A DNA stretch of 64,000 bases from Pseudomonas putida. Lineage in GTDB: Bacteria > Pseudomonadota > Gammaproteobacteria > Pseudomonadales > Pseudomonadaceae. Positions 34,945 through 44,405 of the stretch are shown piece after piece. The notes beneath the pieces are model-generated. The model saw nothing but the letters and a program-made list of their open reading frames with translations, made no database searches and was not told where the DNA came from. The translations under genes and the position numbers were made by a program. Each line of letters begins with the position of its first letter. Within the stretch, counting starts at the first letter, position 1. The DNA lies in assembly GCF_004357765.1 (NCBI RefSeq), contig NZ_SMTE01000021.1, forward strand, positions 1 to 64,000, read 5' to 3'.

Positions 34945-36234
34945 TTACCAGAGGGCCACGCTGTAGCTCACCAGCAGACGCACTTCGTCGGCATCGCGGG
35001 CGAGGTTCGAGCGGAATGTGGCATTGCGCAGGCGAACGGCGACGTTTTTCAGCGGGCCGCTTTGTACCACGTACTTGAGCTCGGTATCGCGTTCCCATTC
35101 CTTGCCTTCGCCGCCTGCGGCGCGACTGACGTTGTCGCCGCTGATGTAGCGGGTCATGAAGGTCAGCCCAGGAACGCCCAGGGCGGCGAAGTTGTAGTCG
35201 TAGCGCGCTTGCCAGGAGCGTTCGTCGGCACCGGCGAAGTCGTTGATCTGGACGAAGTTGACCAGGTACGGGTTGGCGCCATCGACGTAGGGAAAGGCGC
35301 TGTCGCCGGTCAGCTGCTGCCAGGCAGCGCTGACCTTATGGCCGCCCAGGGCGTAACTGAGCATGCCGTTGAACGTGGTGTTGTCGATGCGTCCGGCCTT
35401 GGCCTGCCCTGCGTCGTCGCTGAGCGCCAGACGCAGGTCGGCGCCGAAGGTGCCCGGCCCCCACGGCTGGCTGGCGACCAGGCCGATGAAGTGCTGACGG
35501 TAGATGTCGTCGAGCTGGGCGAAATGGTAGCTGCCGGTGAGGCGGTCGGTGATTTGATAGTCCAGGCCGGCCAAGGACAGATTGTCGGCTGTGAAGCTCC
35601 CGCCGAAGCGGCCATTCTTGTTGTTGAGGGCGAGATCTTCCCAGTTGGTGTCGTTGCGATCCTTGGCTTTGTCCAGGCGTCCGCCGGTGAAGGTCAGACC
35701 CTTGATTTCCTGCGAAGTGAGCAGCCCACCTTCGAAGGTTTGCGGCAGGATACGCCCGTCGTTGGGCTGCAGGGTGGGCAGATCCGGTATCAGCGAGCCG
35801 ATCTTGAGCTCGGTGTTGGATACCTTCACCTTGCCGGTCAGGCCAAGCTTGGAATACTCGTCGGCGGCTTTGCCGTCATCATGTACCGGCAGCAGGCCGC
35901 TGCCGGCGCGGTCTGGGCTGGAGTCGAGCTTGATGCCCAGCATGCCCAATGCATCCAGGCCGAAGCCTACGGTGCCTTCGGTGTAGCCAGACTCGAAATT
36001 GAGCATGAAACCCTGGGCCCATTCGTCGCGCTTGGATTGTTGCGCGCTGGTGCCGTCGCGAAAATCGCGGTTGAAGTACATGTTGCGGGTTTCGAAGGTG
36101 GCCGTGCTGTCTTCGAGGAAGGCTGCCTGGCTCAATGGGGCGACGCCGGCTAGCGCGAGGGCGCTGGCGAGGGCGGAAGGTCGTGTAGACAGGGAACGGC
36201 GAGGCGTGAACGCCTGCGGCTGCGATGACAGCAT
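34945..36234 (-). CDS. opdH: OpdH-like OprD-family outer-membrane porin
   Basis: A 429-residue OprD-family porin. After an unusually basic N-terminus (to about residue 38) and signal sequence ending PLSQAA, the mature start FLEDSTATFETRNMYFNRDF is typical of OprD proteins. RDEWAQGFMLNFESGYTEGT and the C-terminal RLLVSYSVALW with terminal aromatic residue define the barrel ends. OpdH of P. aeruginosa takes up cis-aconitate and sits with the same tct genes, so tricarboxylate specificity is likely. First gene of the operon, divergent from tctD. Confidence 0.88.
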   Translation of the reverse strand: MLSSQPQAFTPRRSLSTRPSALASALALAGVAPLSQAAFLEDSTATFETRNMYFNRDFRDGTSAQQSKRDEWAQGFMLNFESGYTEGTVGFGLDALGMLGIKLDSSPDRAGSGLLPVHDDGKAADEYSKLGLTGKVKVSNTELKIGSLIPDLPTLQPNDGRILPQTFEGGLLTSQEIKGLTFTGGRLDKAKDRNDTNWEDLALNNKNGRFGGSFTADNLSLAGLDYQITDRLTGSYHFAQLDDIYRQHFIGLVASQPWGPGTFGADLRLALSDDAGQAKAGRIDNTTFNGMLSYALGGHKVSAAWQQLTGDSAFPYVDGANPYLVNFVQINDFAGADERSWQARYDYNFAALGVPGLTFMTRYISGDNVSRAAGGEGKEWERDTELKYVVQSGPLKNVAVRLRNATFRSNLARDADEVRLLVSYSVALW

Positions 36235-36328
36235 CGGGATGACTCCGTATTTTTGTTCTTATTCGATGCACCTTGTTGGTGCTTTTTCCGGCGCGCAGTG
36301 CGACCGTGATGCGATGCTAGGTAACGAA

Positions 36329-36380
36329 CCTTTCACCAAGCTTTCACTGTGAAAGGATTGTTACAAGGAGCTTCACAGTG
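36329..36380. promoter_or_regulatory. CTTTCAC repeats, candidate TctD binding site
   Basis: CTTTCAC occurs at 36330 and 36341, one DNA turn (11 bp) apart, followed by inverse GTGAAAG at 36349-36355 and a related CTTCACAGTG at 36371. The first two form the tandem spacing used by OmpR-class regulators. They lie in the 199-bp region between opdH and tctD. Promoter elements were not assigned. Confidence 0.6.
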
Positions 36381-36433
36381 CCGATTACAGCGGTACACTC
36401 CGCGCCACCGTCCACCCGAGCAGGGAGAATCCG

Positions 36434-37105
36434 ATGCGTGTGCTGCTGGTCGAAGACCATCTGCAACTGGCCGAAAGCGTTGCTCAGGCCCTCAAGAGCC
36501 AAGGTCTGACCGTTGATGTGCTGCATGACGGCGTGGCCGCCGACCTGGCCCTGGCCAGCGAGGACTATGCCGTGGCCGTGCTTGATGTCGGCTTGCCGCG
36601 GTTGGATGGTTTCGAAGTGCTGGCCCGTCTGCGCGGGCGCGGCAAGAACATTCCGGTGCTGATGCTCACCGCGCGCAGTGACGTCAAGGACCGGGTCCAC
36701 GGCCTGAACCTGGGGGCCGACGACTACCTGGCCAAGCCCTTCGAACTGAGCGAACTCGAGGCGCGGGTCAAGGCGTTGTTGCGCCGCAGCGTGCTCGGTG
36801 GCGAGCGTCAGCAGCGCTGTGGGCCGCTGGTTTACGACCTCGACACGCGGCGTTTCAGCCTTGGTGACGAGAACCTGACCTTGACCCAGCGTGAGCAAAG
36901 CGTGCTCGAGGCTTTGATCGCCCGCCCTGGTCGGGTGATGAGCAAGGAGCAGTTGGCCGCCCAGGTGTTCGGCCTGGACGAAGAAGCCAGTCCGGACGCC
37001 ATCGAGATCTATATCCATCGCCTGCGCAAGAAGCTCGACAGCCAATCGGTCGCCATCGTGACCTTCCGTGGTCTGGGTTACCTGCTCGAGCATCGCGATG
37101 CGTGA
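36434..37105 (+). CDS. tctD: TctD, OmpR-family response regulator
   Basis: A 223-residue regulator. The receiver has MRVLLVEDHLQLAESVAQAL, phospho-acceptor Asp51 in VAVLDVGLPRLDG, and LMLTARSDVKDRVHGLNLGA followed by the KPFE loop. The C-terminal winged helix is typical (LTLTQREQSVLEALIARPGR, then IEIYIHRLRKKLDS). It should activate the divergent opdH-tctCBA operon in response to tricarboxylate sensed by TctE, whose gene overlaps it by 8 bp. Confidence 0.93.
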   Translation: MRVLLVEDHLQLAESVAQALKSQGLTVDVLHDGVAADLALASEDYAVAVLDVGLPRLDGFEVLARLRGRGKNIPVLMLTARSDVKDRVHGLNLGADDYLAKPFELSELEARVKALLRRSVLGGERQQRCGPLVYDLDTRRFSLGDENLTLTQREQSVLEALIARPGRVMSKEQLAAQVFGLDEEASPDAIEIYIHRLRKKLDSQSVAIVTFRGLGYLLEHRDA

Positions 37106-38477
37106 TGCCGGCAGCCTGCGTGGAAGGTTACTGGGCAATCTGGCACTGCTGCTGGTCATGCTGATGCTTGCCAGTGGCCTGAGCGCCTACTGGAACGGCC
37201 GTGAAGCAGCCGATACCGCCTACGATCGCACCCTGTTGGCCTCGGCGCGGACCATCGCTGCCGGCGTCTCCCAGCGGGACGGCAGCCTGAGTGCCGATGT
37301 GCCCTACGTGGCCCTGGACACCTTCGCTTACGACAGCGCCGGGCGTATCTACTATCAGGTGCTGGACATCGATCGGCAGTTGATCTCCGGTTACGAAAAC
37401 CTGCCGCCGCCGCCGCCCGGCACCCCCCGGACCGATGATTACCCGGCGCTGGCGCGGTTCTACAACGCCACCTATCAGGGCCAGGACGTCCGTGTGGTGA
37501 GCCTGCTGCGGGCAGTGAGCGAGCCGAACATGAATGGCATGGCCGAGATCCGGGTGGCTGAAACCGAAGAGGCACGTGTGCGCATGGCCCGTGGGCTGAT
37601 GGCCGATACCTTGCTGCGCCTGGGCATGCTGGCGCTCACCGCGTTATTGATGGTCTGGTTCACCGTCAGTGCAGCATTGCGGCCCCTGGAGCGCTTGCGC
37701 TCGGCGGTGGAGGAGCGCCAACCCGACGACCTGCGTGCCTTGCCGGTGGTACCGGTGCAACGTGAGCTACGACCGTTGGTGGAAGCGCTGAACCACTTCA
37801 CCGAGCGCCTGCGTGCGCAGTTCGAGCGCCAGGCGCAGTTCATCGCCGATGCCGCCCATGAGTTGCGCACGCCCTTGGCGGCGCTCAAAGCGCGGGTGGA
37901 GCTGGGGCTGCGCTCGGAGCAACCTGAGCACTGGCGCCAGACCCTCGACGCCGCAGTGCAGGGTACCGACCGCTTGACCCATTTGGCCAACCAGCTGCTT
38001 TCGCTGGCACGAGTCGAGAACGGCGCGCGGGCAATCGCCGAAGGCGGCGCGCAGCGCCTGGACCTGAGCCAGCTGGCCCGCGAGCTGGGCATGGCCATGG
38101 CACCCCTGGCGTACAAGCGTGGCGTGGCCTTGGCACTGGAGGCCGAGCGACCGGTGTGGCTCAAGGGCGAGCCGACCCTGCTCAACGAGCTGCTCAGCAA
38201 TCTGGTGGACAACGCCTTGGCCCATACGCCAAGGGGGGGCAATGTGATCTTGCGGGTGCTGGCCCCGGCGGTGCTGGAGGTGGAGGACGATGGACCAGGA
38301 ATTCCCGAGCAGGAGCGGGCGCGGGTGTTCGAGCGATTCTATCGGCGCAGCGCCCAGGGTAGCGGCCTGGGCTTGGCCATCGTGGGCGAGATCTGTCGCG
38401 CGCATTTGGCGCAGATCAGCCTGCATGATGGGGAGAAGGGCGGCTTGAAGGTGCGGGTGAGTTTCACTGCAGATTGA
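37098..38477 (+). CDS. tctE: TctE, sensor histidine kinase
   Basis: A 459-residue kinase with helix 1 LLGNLALLLVMLMLASGLSA, a periplasmic sensor of about 130 residues in the TctE/QseC 2CSK_N style (DTFAYDSAGRIYYQVLDIDR), and helix 2 LGMLALTALLMVWFTVSAAL. HAMP-like and H-box (QFIADAAHELRTPLAALKAR) follow, then N-box LLNELLSNLVDNALAH and G-boxes EDDGPGIPEQ and GSGLGLAIVGEIC. The ATG at 37098 overlaps tctD. It should sense tricarboxylate and control TctD. Confidence 0.92.
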   Translation: MRDAGSLRGRLLGNLALLLVMLMLASGLSAYWNGREAADTAYDRTLLASARTIAAGVSQRDGSLSADVPYVALDTFAYDSAGRIYYQVLDIDRQLISGYENLPPPPPGTPRTDDYPALARFYNATYQGQDVRVVSLLRAVSEPNMNGMAEIRVAETEEARVRMARGLMADTLLRLGMLALTALLMVWFTVSAALRPLERLRSAVEERQPDDLRALPVVPVQRELRPLVEALNHFTERLRAQFERQAQFIADAAHELRTPLAALKARVELGLRSEQPEHWRQTLDAAVQGTDRLTHLANQLLSLARVENGARAIAEGGAQRLDLSQLARELGMAMAPLAYKRGVALALEAERPVWLKGEPTLLNELLSNLVDNALAHTPRGGNVILRVLAPAVLEVEDDGPGIPEQERARVFERFYRRSAQGSGLGLAIVGEICRAHLAQISLHDGEKGGLKVRVSFTAD

Positions 38478-38520
38478 GTGGCAGTCTCCACCGGCCGTGA
38501 CTCCGGCAAGCTTCAGGTGC

Positions 38521-39327
38521 CTAGCGCAACATGCTGCGGGCTTCGAGCAACTCGCCGATCTCCAGCTCGGTGCCGAACGGCAGGCCCAGGTGCCGGTAGG
38601 CCGGTAGCGCCGCCAATGGCCGGCTGCGCCCCCGCTGGCTGACGCAGCGGGCGATCTGCACGATGTCGATGTAATCCACGTGATCGGTGCGTCGGTCCAG
38701 GTCTTGGACCAGACTCGGGAGGCTGACCAGTTGCTCGGGAAACTCCCAGGACGACAGGATCTTGTCGCCCAGCACGGGCTGGATCTGTTCGATCACGTAA
38801 TGCAGGCACACCGGATCAGACAGCAGCTCGTTGTGCTCTTCGGCATAGATCAGCACCGGTAGCGCACCGATCTGGTGAACCAGGCCGCCGAGGGTGGCCT
38901 GGTCGGCTTTGAGCTGAGTGTAGCGTCGGCACAGTTCATAACTGATGCCCGCCACTTCAAGGCTGTTTGCCCAGATATCCCTTAATTTCTGCTCCACGGC
39001 CGGCGAGCGGGCGTGGAAGATCTGCTCGATCACCAGGCCGATGGCCAGATTGCAGCTGTAGTTGATCCCCAGTCGGGTGATCGCCGTATGCAGGTCGGTG
39101 ACTTCCACCGCGGCGCGCAGCAAGGGGCTGTTGACCACCTTGATCAGACGTGCCGAGAGCGCTGCATCACGGCCGATCACCTTGCTCAGGGCGGCCACGC
39201 TGATCTCGCTGTCTTCGGCGGCATCGCGGATGCTCAGGGCGACTTCCGGCAAGGTGGGCAGGACCAGGTCATCGTTGCTGATAGCATCGAGCAGTTGCGC
39301 TTGGACCATTTCGGCCAGCTTGTTCAT
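38521..39327 (-). CDS. HDOD-domain protein
   Basis: A 268-residue HDOD protein, a metal-free relative of HD phosphohydrolases. The domain covers about residues 15-215 and is recognisable by LPTLPEVALSIRDAAEDSEI, SKVIGRDAALSARLIKVVNS, and LGGLVHQIGALPVLIYAEEH (GxLVHxIG in place of an HD pair). No GGDEF or EAL output domain is attached. Such proteins act in signalling scaffolds; no partner is evident. It converges on tctE and its upstream neighbour is ygfZ. Confidence 0.87.
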   Translation of the reverse strand: MNKLAEMVQAQLLDAISNDDLVLPTLPEVALSIRDAAEDSEISVAALSKVIGRDAALSARLIKVVNSPLLRAAVEVTDLHTAITRLGINYSCNLAIGLVIEQIFHARSPAVEQKLRDIWANSLEVAGISYELCRRYTQLKADQATLGGLVHQIGALPVLIYAEEHNELLSDPVCLHYVIEQIQPVLGDKILSSWEFPEQLVSLPSLVQDLDRRTDHVDYIDIVQIARCVSQRGRSRPLAALPAYRHLGLPFGTELEIGELLEARSMLR

Positions 39328-39382
39328 GGGCTTCTCTACGGCAGTGGTGGTGCGGCCCCGTCCGTCGGGCGGGGCAGGCTGG

Positions 39383-40330
39383 TCAGCGTTGGATTTCCTG
39401 GTCGCGGTCCAGTTCGTAAGGCAGATTCAACAGCGTCAGGCGCGGACCGCCGAGGCTGGCCAGGTGCAGATTGTCATCGGCCACGGCCTCGGCGCTGAGC
39501 ACGGCAAGCAACTCGCAGCCATGACCGGTACTGGCGGCCAGGACCACTTCGCCGACCGACGAACCGTGGGTTGGCGAGAAGATTTCCGTGCCGGCCAAAG
39601 GCACTTCCTGCTGCTCCAGAGCCAGGCGATATTGCCGGCGCTTGAGCTTGCCCAGGTACTGCATGCGGGCGACGATTTCCTGGCCGGTATAGCAGCCTTT
39701 CTTGAAGCTCACACCGTCCAGGGCCTGCAGGTTGATCATCTGCGGGATGAACAGCTCTCGGGTCGGTCCTGTGACCTGGCCAATGCCGGCGCGGATCTGG
39801 CCGAGCAACCAGTCATTGAGACTGGCCTCGGCCATGCTGGCCGCCAGGGTTTCGCCCACGGAACCTGCCTGCTCGGCGGGAACCCAGAGCTCGACACGCC
39901 CTGGCGAGACGGCCACTGCGATCAGCCCGGCGTTGCGCACCGTGGTACCGGCTGGCGCATCGGCTGGCAGCGGCACCTGCAGTGCCTGCAGCGCAGCCTG
40001 GCCACCCTGCAGGCCGAAGCGGGTCCAGGCGGCACTTTCGTCGGTCAGCGTGGCCTTGGAGAACACCGCGTACTTTTTCAGGTCGGCCATTTGCGCATCG
40101 AGCAGCTCGCTGGCCATGGCCAGCAGGTAGCCGTTGCCCTCGGGGAGGATGCGGAAGCTCGATTGCATCCGTCCCTTGACCATGCAGCGGGCACCGAGGC
40201 TGGCGTGGTCGAGGCTCAGGTAGTTGATGTTGCAGGTCAGCTGGCCCTGGAGGAACTTGCCGGCGTCCGAGCCGCGGACGGCGAGGATGCCCTCGTGGGA
40301 CAGGGGGCTGTAGAAAGCGGAATCGGGCAT
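39383..40330 (-). CDS. ygfZ: YgfZ, folate-dependent Fe-S cluster maintenance protein
   Basis: A 315-residue GcvT-like protein; E. coli YgfZ supports Fe-S enzyme activity and uses tetrahydrofolate. The C-terminal signature GVSFKKGCYTGQEIVARMQY carries the functional cysteine of the KGCYxGQE motif. Near the N-terminus is GSDAGKFLQGQLTCNINYL and later GRVELWVPAEQ. Divergent from sdhE, which matures another respiratory enzyme, a common arrangement. Confidence 0.9.
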   Translation of the reverse strand: MPDSAFYSPLSHEGILAVRGSDAGKFLQGQLTCNINYLSLDHASLGARCMVKGRMQSSFRILPEGNGYLLAMASELLDAQMADLKKYAVFSKATLTDESAAWTRFGLQGGQAALQALQVPLPADAPAGTTVRNAGLIAVAVSPGRVELWVPAEQAGSVGETLAASMAEASLNDWLLGQIRAGIGQVTGPTRELFIPQMINLQALDGVSFKKGCYTGQEIVARMQYLGKLKRRQYRLALEQQEVPLAGTEIFSPTHGSSVGEVVLAASTGHGCELLAVLSAEAVADDNLHLASLGGPRLTLLNLPYELDRDQEIQR

Positions 40331-40434
40331 GGGTCATCGCGGTGGCTTAAAGACTGGTGGCCATCATAGAACGCCGGTAACAAAATAGGTAGGTGACTAG
40401 ACCAACGCCTTGTGCCGCTTCGTTCGCCGCTTGG

Positions 40435-40440
40435 TATACT
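40435..40440 (+). promoter_or_regulatory. Probable sigma70 -10 element of sdhE
   Basis: TATACT, preceded by TTGG as a weak extended -10, lies 26 bp before the sdhE start. A -35 element was not clear. It is in the 135-bp region divergent to ygfZ. Confidence 0.4.
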
Positions 40441-40465
40441 GCGCGACCTATTCGAGGAGGGCCCC

Positions 40466-40720
40466 ATGGTCGAACAAACTGAACTCAACCGGCTTTTCTG
40501 GCACAGCCGCCGCGGCATGCTGGAACTGGACGTGCTGCTGGTGCCCTTCACCCAGGAGGTCTACCCGAACCTGAGCGAAGCGGACCGGGAACTGTACCGC
40601 CGCCTGCTGACCTGCGAAGATCAGGACATGTTCGGCTGGTTCATGGAGCGTACCGAGTCCGAAGACCCGGAGCTGCAGCGCATGGTCCGTATCATCCTGG
40701 ACCGTGTCCAGCCCAAGTGA
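40466..40720 (+). CDS. sdhE: SdhE, FAD assembly factor for succinate dehydrogenase
   Basis: An 84-residue protein of the SdhE/YgfY family that promotes covalent flavinylation of SdhA. It has the invariant [11 protein letters not shown] motif (RGxxE loop) at residues 13-23 and [13 protein letters not shown] near the C-terminus. A strong GAGGAGG ribosome site precedes the ATG at 40466; longer upstream codons are not family-like. The downstream YgfX-like gene starts within its last codons. Confidence 0.95.
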   Translation: MVEQTELNRLFWHSRRGMLELDVLLVPFTQEVYPNLSEADRELYRRLLTCEDQDMFGWFMERTESEDPELQRMVRIILDRVQPK

Positions 40721-41162
40721 AGGTTTCCAGTGCCGCTGGCAAGGCTCGCGCCTGCTGCTGACGGCCTACCTGGGCTGCCAGCTGCTGGCGTCGCTGGCCT
40801 TGTTGTCGAGCACGTTGCCTGGCTGGCTCATTCTGGTGCTTGTCTTCGCTTGTCTGGCCCACGCCTGCTGGGCCATCCCCCGCCGTATTTCGTTGACCCA
40901 TCCACATGCCGCGACCGGCCTGCGCCGTGATGGGCGTGGTTGGTGGGTATTCTCCCAGGCGGGGGGCTGGCAACCCGTGCGTTTGTGCCGCGACAGCATG
41001 GCATTGCCGGGGTGGGTGGTGCTGCGTTACGTCAGGGCAGGGCAGCGTTTTGCCCAGAGCCAGTGCGTGGTCGTGGATGCCCTGGAGGCCGAGCAGCACC
41101 GGCGCCTGCGCCTGCGCCTGAAGTTCAGCCGCAGGCGTTGGGCAGGCCTTACGCCGGAGTAA
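40704..41162 (+). CDS. YgfX-like membrane protein
   Basis: A 152-residue protein read from GTG at 40704, overlapping sdhE by 17 bp. Two hydrophobic segments ([20 protein letters not shown] and [18 protein letters not shown]) precede a basic C-terminal domain with [20 protein letters not shown]. This matches the YgfX (CptA) family, which in E. coli is encoded next to sdhE (CptB) and has been reported as inhibiting cytoskeletal proteins; a toxin role is debated. It ends 14 bp inside the convergent nadB end. Confidence 0.75.
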   Translation: MSSPSEGFQCRWQGSRLLLTAYLGCQLLASLALLSSTLPGWLILVLVFACLAHACWAIPRRISLTHPHAATGLRRDGRGWWVFSQAGGWQPVRLCRDSMALPGWVVLRYVRAGQRFAQSQCVVVDALEAEQHRRLRLRLKFSRRRWAGLTPE

Positions 41163-42753
41163 GGATGGTGTCCCTGGCCTCGTCGAGCATCCCTGGATAA
41201 TCCAGCGTGTAATGCAGTCCGCGGCTTTCCTTGCGCTGCATGGCCGAGCGGATCATCAGCTCCGCCACCTGCGCCAGGTTGCGCAGCTCGATCAGGTCAC
41301 GACTGACCTTGTAGTTACTGTAGAACTCGTCGATCTCATCCAGCAGCAGGCGGACCCGATGCTCGGCCCTTTGCAGGCGTTTGCTGGTGCGGACGATGCC
41401 CACGTAGTCCCACATGAAGCGCCGCAGTTCGTCCCAGTTGTGCGCGATGATCACGTCTTCGTCCGAGTCGGTCACCTGGCTGGCATCCCAGCAGGGCAGG
41501 GTCTTGGGGATCTGTACCTGCTCCAGGTTGGCCTGGATGTCGGCGGCGGCGGCGCGGCCATAGACGAAGCATTCGAGCAGCGAGTTGCTGGCCATGCGGT
41601 TGGCGCCATGCAGACCGGTGAAGCTGGTCTCGCCGATGGCGTAGAGGCCGGGCACGTCGGTGTGGCCGCGATCGTCGACCATCACACCGCCGCACGTGTA
41701 GTGCGCGGCCGGTACCACCGGGATCGGCTGGCGAGTGATATCGATACCGAAGCCCAGGCAGCGCTCGTAGACGGTGGGGAAGTGCTGCTTGATGAAATCG
41801 GCTGGCTTGTGGCTGATGTCCAGGTACACGCAATCCACGCCCAGGCGCTTCATCTCATGGTCGATGGCGCGCGCCACGATATCGCGTGGTGCCAGCTCTT
41901 CGCGAGGGTCGAAGCGCGGCATGAAGCGCTCGCCGTTGGGAAGGCGCAGCAGGGCGCCCTCGCCGCGCAGGGCTTCGGTGATCAGGAAGCTCTTGGCCTG
42001 TGGATGGTACAGGCAGGTCGGGTGGAACTGGTTGAACTCCAGGTTGGCCACCCGGCAGCCGGCGCGCCAGGCCATGGCGATGCCGTCGCCACAGGCGCCA
42101 TCCGGATTGCTGGTATAGAGGTAGACCTTGGCAGCGCCGCCGGTGGCCAGCACCGTGAAGCGCGCGCCGAAAGTGTCGACCTCGCCTGTGTTGCGGTCCA
42201 GCACGTAGGCGCCCAAACAGCGCTCGCCCGGCAGGCCCAGGCGGCGCTCGGTAATCAGGTCGACGGCCACGCGTTGTTCCAGCAGCTCGATGTTGGCGCG
42301 TTGACGGGCCTTGGCCAGCAGGGTGGTGAAGATCGCCGCGCCCGTGGCATCGGCAGCGTGGATGATGCGTCGGTGGCTATGACCGCCCTCGCGGGTGAGG
42401 TGGAATTCGAAACCGCCGTCGTCGACGCTGTGCCGCTCGTCCCGGGTAAAGGGCACGCCCTGCTCGATCAACCACTGGATCGCTTCGCGGCTGTGTTCGA
42501 CGGTGAACCGCACCGCCTGCTCATGGCACAGGCCGCCTCCGGCATTGAGCGTATCCTCGACGTGGGACTGCACGGTGTCGCTGTCGTCGAGCACCGCGGC
42601 GACACCGCCTTGGGCCCAGAAGGTCGAGCCATTGGCCAGGTCGCCCTTGCTCAGGACCGCGATGCGCAGGTGGCTGGGAAGGTTCAGTGCCAGGCTGAGG
42701 CCGGCCGCACCGCTGCCGATCACCAGGACATCATGTTGGAATTGTTGGCTCAT
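41149..42753 (-). CDS. nadB: L-aspartate oxidase
   Basis: A 534-residue flavoprotein that oxidises L-aspartate to iminoaspartate, the first step of NAD biosynthesis with NadA. The FAD motif is [18 protein letters not shown] near residue 9; [20 protein letters not shown], the active-site region [18 protein letters not shown] and [20 protein letters not shown] are all present. It is transcribed alone, divergent from algU across 436 bp. Length is normal and no lesions are seen. Confidence 0.96.
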   Translation of the reverse strand: MSQQFQHDVLVIGSGAAGLSLALNLPSHLRIAVLSKGDLANGSTFWAQGGVAAVLDDSDTVQSHVEDTLNAGGGLCHEQAVRFTVEHSREAIQWLIEQGVPFTRDERHSVDDGGFEFHLTREGGHSHRRIIHAADATGAAIFTTLLAKARQRANIELLEQRVAVDLITERRLGLPGERCLGAYVLDRNTGEVDTFGARFTVLATGGAAKVYLYTSNPDGACGDGIAMAWRAGCRVANLEFNQFHPTCLYHPQAKSFLITEALRGEGALLRLPNGERFMPRFDPREELAPRDIVARAIDHEMKRLGVDCVYLDISHKPADFIKQHFPTVYERCLGFGIDITRQPIPVVPAAHYTCGGVMVDDRGHTDVPGLYAIGETSFTGLHGANRMASNSLLECFVYGRAAAADIQANLEQVQIPKTLPCWDASQVTDSDEDVIIAHNWDELRRFMWDYVGIVRTSKRLQRAEHRVRLLLDEIDEFYSNYKVSRDLIELRNLAQVAELMIRSAMQRKESRGLHYTLDYPGMLDEARDTILTPA

Positions 42754-43189
42754 GTCGGGACACTAGTAATCTTTGGAAGGGGCACGGCACAATAGTCACG
42801 CGCCGATGGCAATGTGAAACTATCGTGAATACTGGCCGGGATGCCTTTATAGCAGCCCCGGGTGGCGAATTTCCATGCCGCTGGTGAGGTGTCGGCAATC
42901 TCGTGGGAACTTTCCGATACGGCGGGAAATCCTATGAAGGCTGCCCGCACGCCACCATTTTGCCAGCGGCGACGCAGGGCGGCAGCTGTATCCGGGCTGC
43001 TACCCGCGTATTCGAAACCTGATTATCGACGCCGCCGGCTCCGATCGTGCCGCGTCTTTCGTGCGAGCCGACCAAGGGCCGCAGGAAACTTGCTTGGAGG
43101 GGAGAACTTTTGCGCAAAGCCCGAGTCTATGTTTGCAAGCCTGAACGATGGCTGTTGCAACGCTCCTTCAGGTTCATTGAGGAGTGTTC
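42754..43189. other. nadB-algU intergenic region
   Basis: A 436-bp region between divergent nadB and algU. It holds the AlgU-type promoter at 43104-43130 and a GAGGAG ribosome site just before the algU ATG. The part near nadB (42754-43080) must contain the nadB promoter, but no convincing one was identified, and no gene is supported here. Confidence 0.5.
43104..43130 (+). promoter_or_regulatory. AlgU (sigma22/RpoE-type) autoregulatory promoter
   Basis: GAACTT (43104-43109), a 16-bp spacer and TCTAT (43126-43130) match the AlgU consensus GAACTT-N16/17-TCTGA closely. It is 60 bp upstream of algU and fits the known autoregulation of this sigma factor. A related GAAACTT lies just upstream at 43084. 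Confidence 0.75.
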
Positions 43190-43771
43190 ATGCTAACCCA
43201 GGAAGAGGATCAGCAGCTGGTCGAGCGCGTGCAGCGCGGCGACAGGCGAGCTTTCGATCTGTTGGTGCTGAAGTATCAGCACAAGATTCTGGGGTTGATC
43301 GTGCGGTTCGTTCACGATACCCACGAGGCCCAGGATGTGGCGCAGGAAGCCTTTATCAAGGCCTACCGTGCGCTTGGCAATTTCCGCGGTGACAGCGCGT
43401 TTTATACCTGGCTGTACCGCATCGCCATCAACACGGCGAAGAACTACCTGGTGTCCCGTGGAAGACGGCCGCCAGACAGTGATGTGAGCTCTGAGGATGC
43501 GGAGTTTTACGACGGCGATCATGGTCTCAAGGATCTCGAGTCCCCAGAGCGCTCGTTGTTGCGGGATGAAATCGAAGGCACCGTCCATCGCACCATCCAG
43601 CAACTGCCCGAAGACCTGCGCACGGCGTTGACCCTGCGTGAGTTCGATGGGTTGAGTTACGAGGACATTGCCAGTGTCATGCAGTGTCCGGTGGGTACCG
43701 TGCGCTCTCGAATCTTCCGCGCTCGGGAGGCCATAGACAAAGCCCTGCAACCTCTGTTGCAGGAAACCTGA
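43190..43771 (+). CDS. algU: AlgU (RpoE) ECF sigma factor
   Basis: A 193-residue extracytoplasmic-function sigma factor controlling envelope stress and exopolysaccharide genes. It begins MLTQEEDQQLVERVQRGDR. Region 2 includes VLKYQHKILGLIVRFVHD and AQDVAQEAFIKAYRALGNF; region 4 has LTLREFDGLSYEDIASVMQC and VGTVRSRIFRAREAI. The ATG at 43190 is preceded by GAGGAG. Followed by its anti-sigma genes mucA and mucB in an operon. Confidence 0.97.
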   Translation: MLTQEEDQQLVERVQRGDRRAFDLLVLKYQHKILGLIVRFVHDTHEAQDVAQEAFIKAYRALGNFRGDSAFYTWLYRIAINTAKNYLVSRGRRPPDSDVSSEDAEFYDGDHGLKDLESPERSLLRDEIEGTVHRTIQQLPEDLRTALTLREFDGLSYEDIASVMQCPVGTVRSRIFRAREAIDKALQPLLQET

Positions 43772-43802
43772 GACAGCGGCGACAGCCAAGAGAGGAACCG
43801 CC

Positions 43803-44393
43803 ATGAGTCGTGAAGCTTTGCAGGAATCGCTGTCCGCGGTAATGGATAACGAAGCGGACGAACTGGAATTACGTCGGGTGCTGAACGCCGTCGACGATGC
43901 CGAAACCCGTGCCACCTGGTCGCGTTACCAGGTCGCCCGTGCAGCCATGCACAAGGAGTTGCTGCTGCCGAAACTGGATATCGCCTCGGCGGTGTCTGCC
44001 GCACTGGCCGACGAAGCCGTGCCGGCCAAGGCCAAGAAAGGCCCGTGGCGCAGCATTGGCCGCCTGGCTGTCGCTGCCTCGGTCACCGTTGCGGTACTGG
44101 CCGGTGTGCGTATGTACAACCAGGACGAGATCACTGGTGCCGAGCTCGCCTCCCAGCAGCCAGCCCAGCAAGGCCTGAGCATGCCACAAACCCAGGGCCC
44201 CGCTGTATTGGCAGGCTATAGTGAGAGCAGTGAGCAACCGACCGGGCCGATGGCCAACGGCGTGCTGCAGAACCAGGCTGGCTGGGATCAGCGCCTGCCA
44301 GGTTACCTGCGCCAACACGCTCAGGAGTCTGCGATCAAGGGCACCGAAACCGCTCTGCCATATGCCCGCGCCGCCAGCCTGGAAAACCGCTAA
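43803..44393 (+). CDS. mucA: MucA anti-sigma factor
   Basis: A 196-residue inner-membrane protein that sequesters AlgU until regulated proteolysis by AlgW, MucP and ClpXP. The cytoplasmic RseA-like domain (MSREALQESLSAVMDNEADE, then LRRVLNAVDDAETRATWSRY) is followed by a single hydrophobic segment near residue 90 (IGRLAVAASVTVAVLAGVRM) and a periplasmic tail. No truncation is seen; length fits the intact P. aeruginosa protein (194), so AlgU should be kept repressed under non-stress conditions. Confidence 0.95.
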   Translation: MSREALQESLSAVMDNEADELELRRVLNAVDDAETRATWSRYQVARAAMHKELLLPKLDIASAVSAALADEAVPAKAKKGPWRSIGRLAVAASVTVAVLAGVRMYNQDEITGAELASQQPAQQGLSMPQTQGPAVLAGYSESSEQPTGPMANGVLQNQAGWDQRLPGYLRQHAQESAIKGTETALPYARAASLENR

Positions 44394-44405
44394 ATAAGGA
44401 GGACC

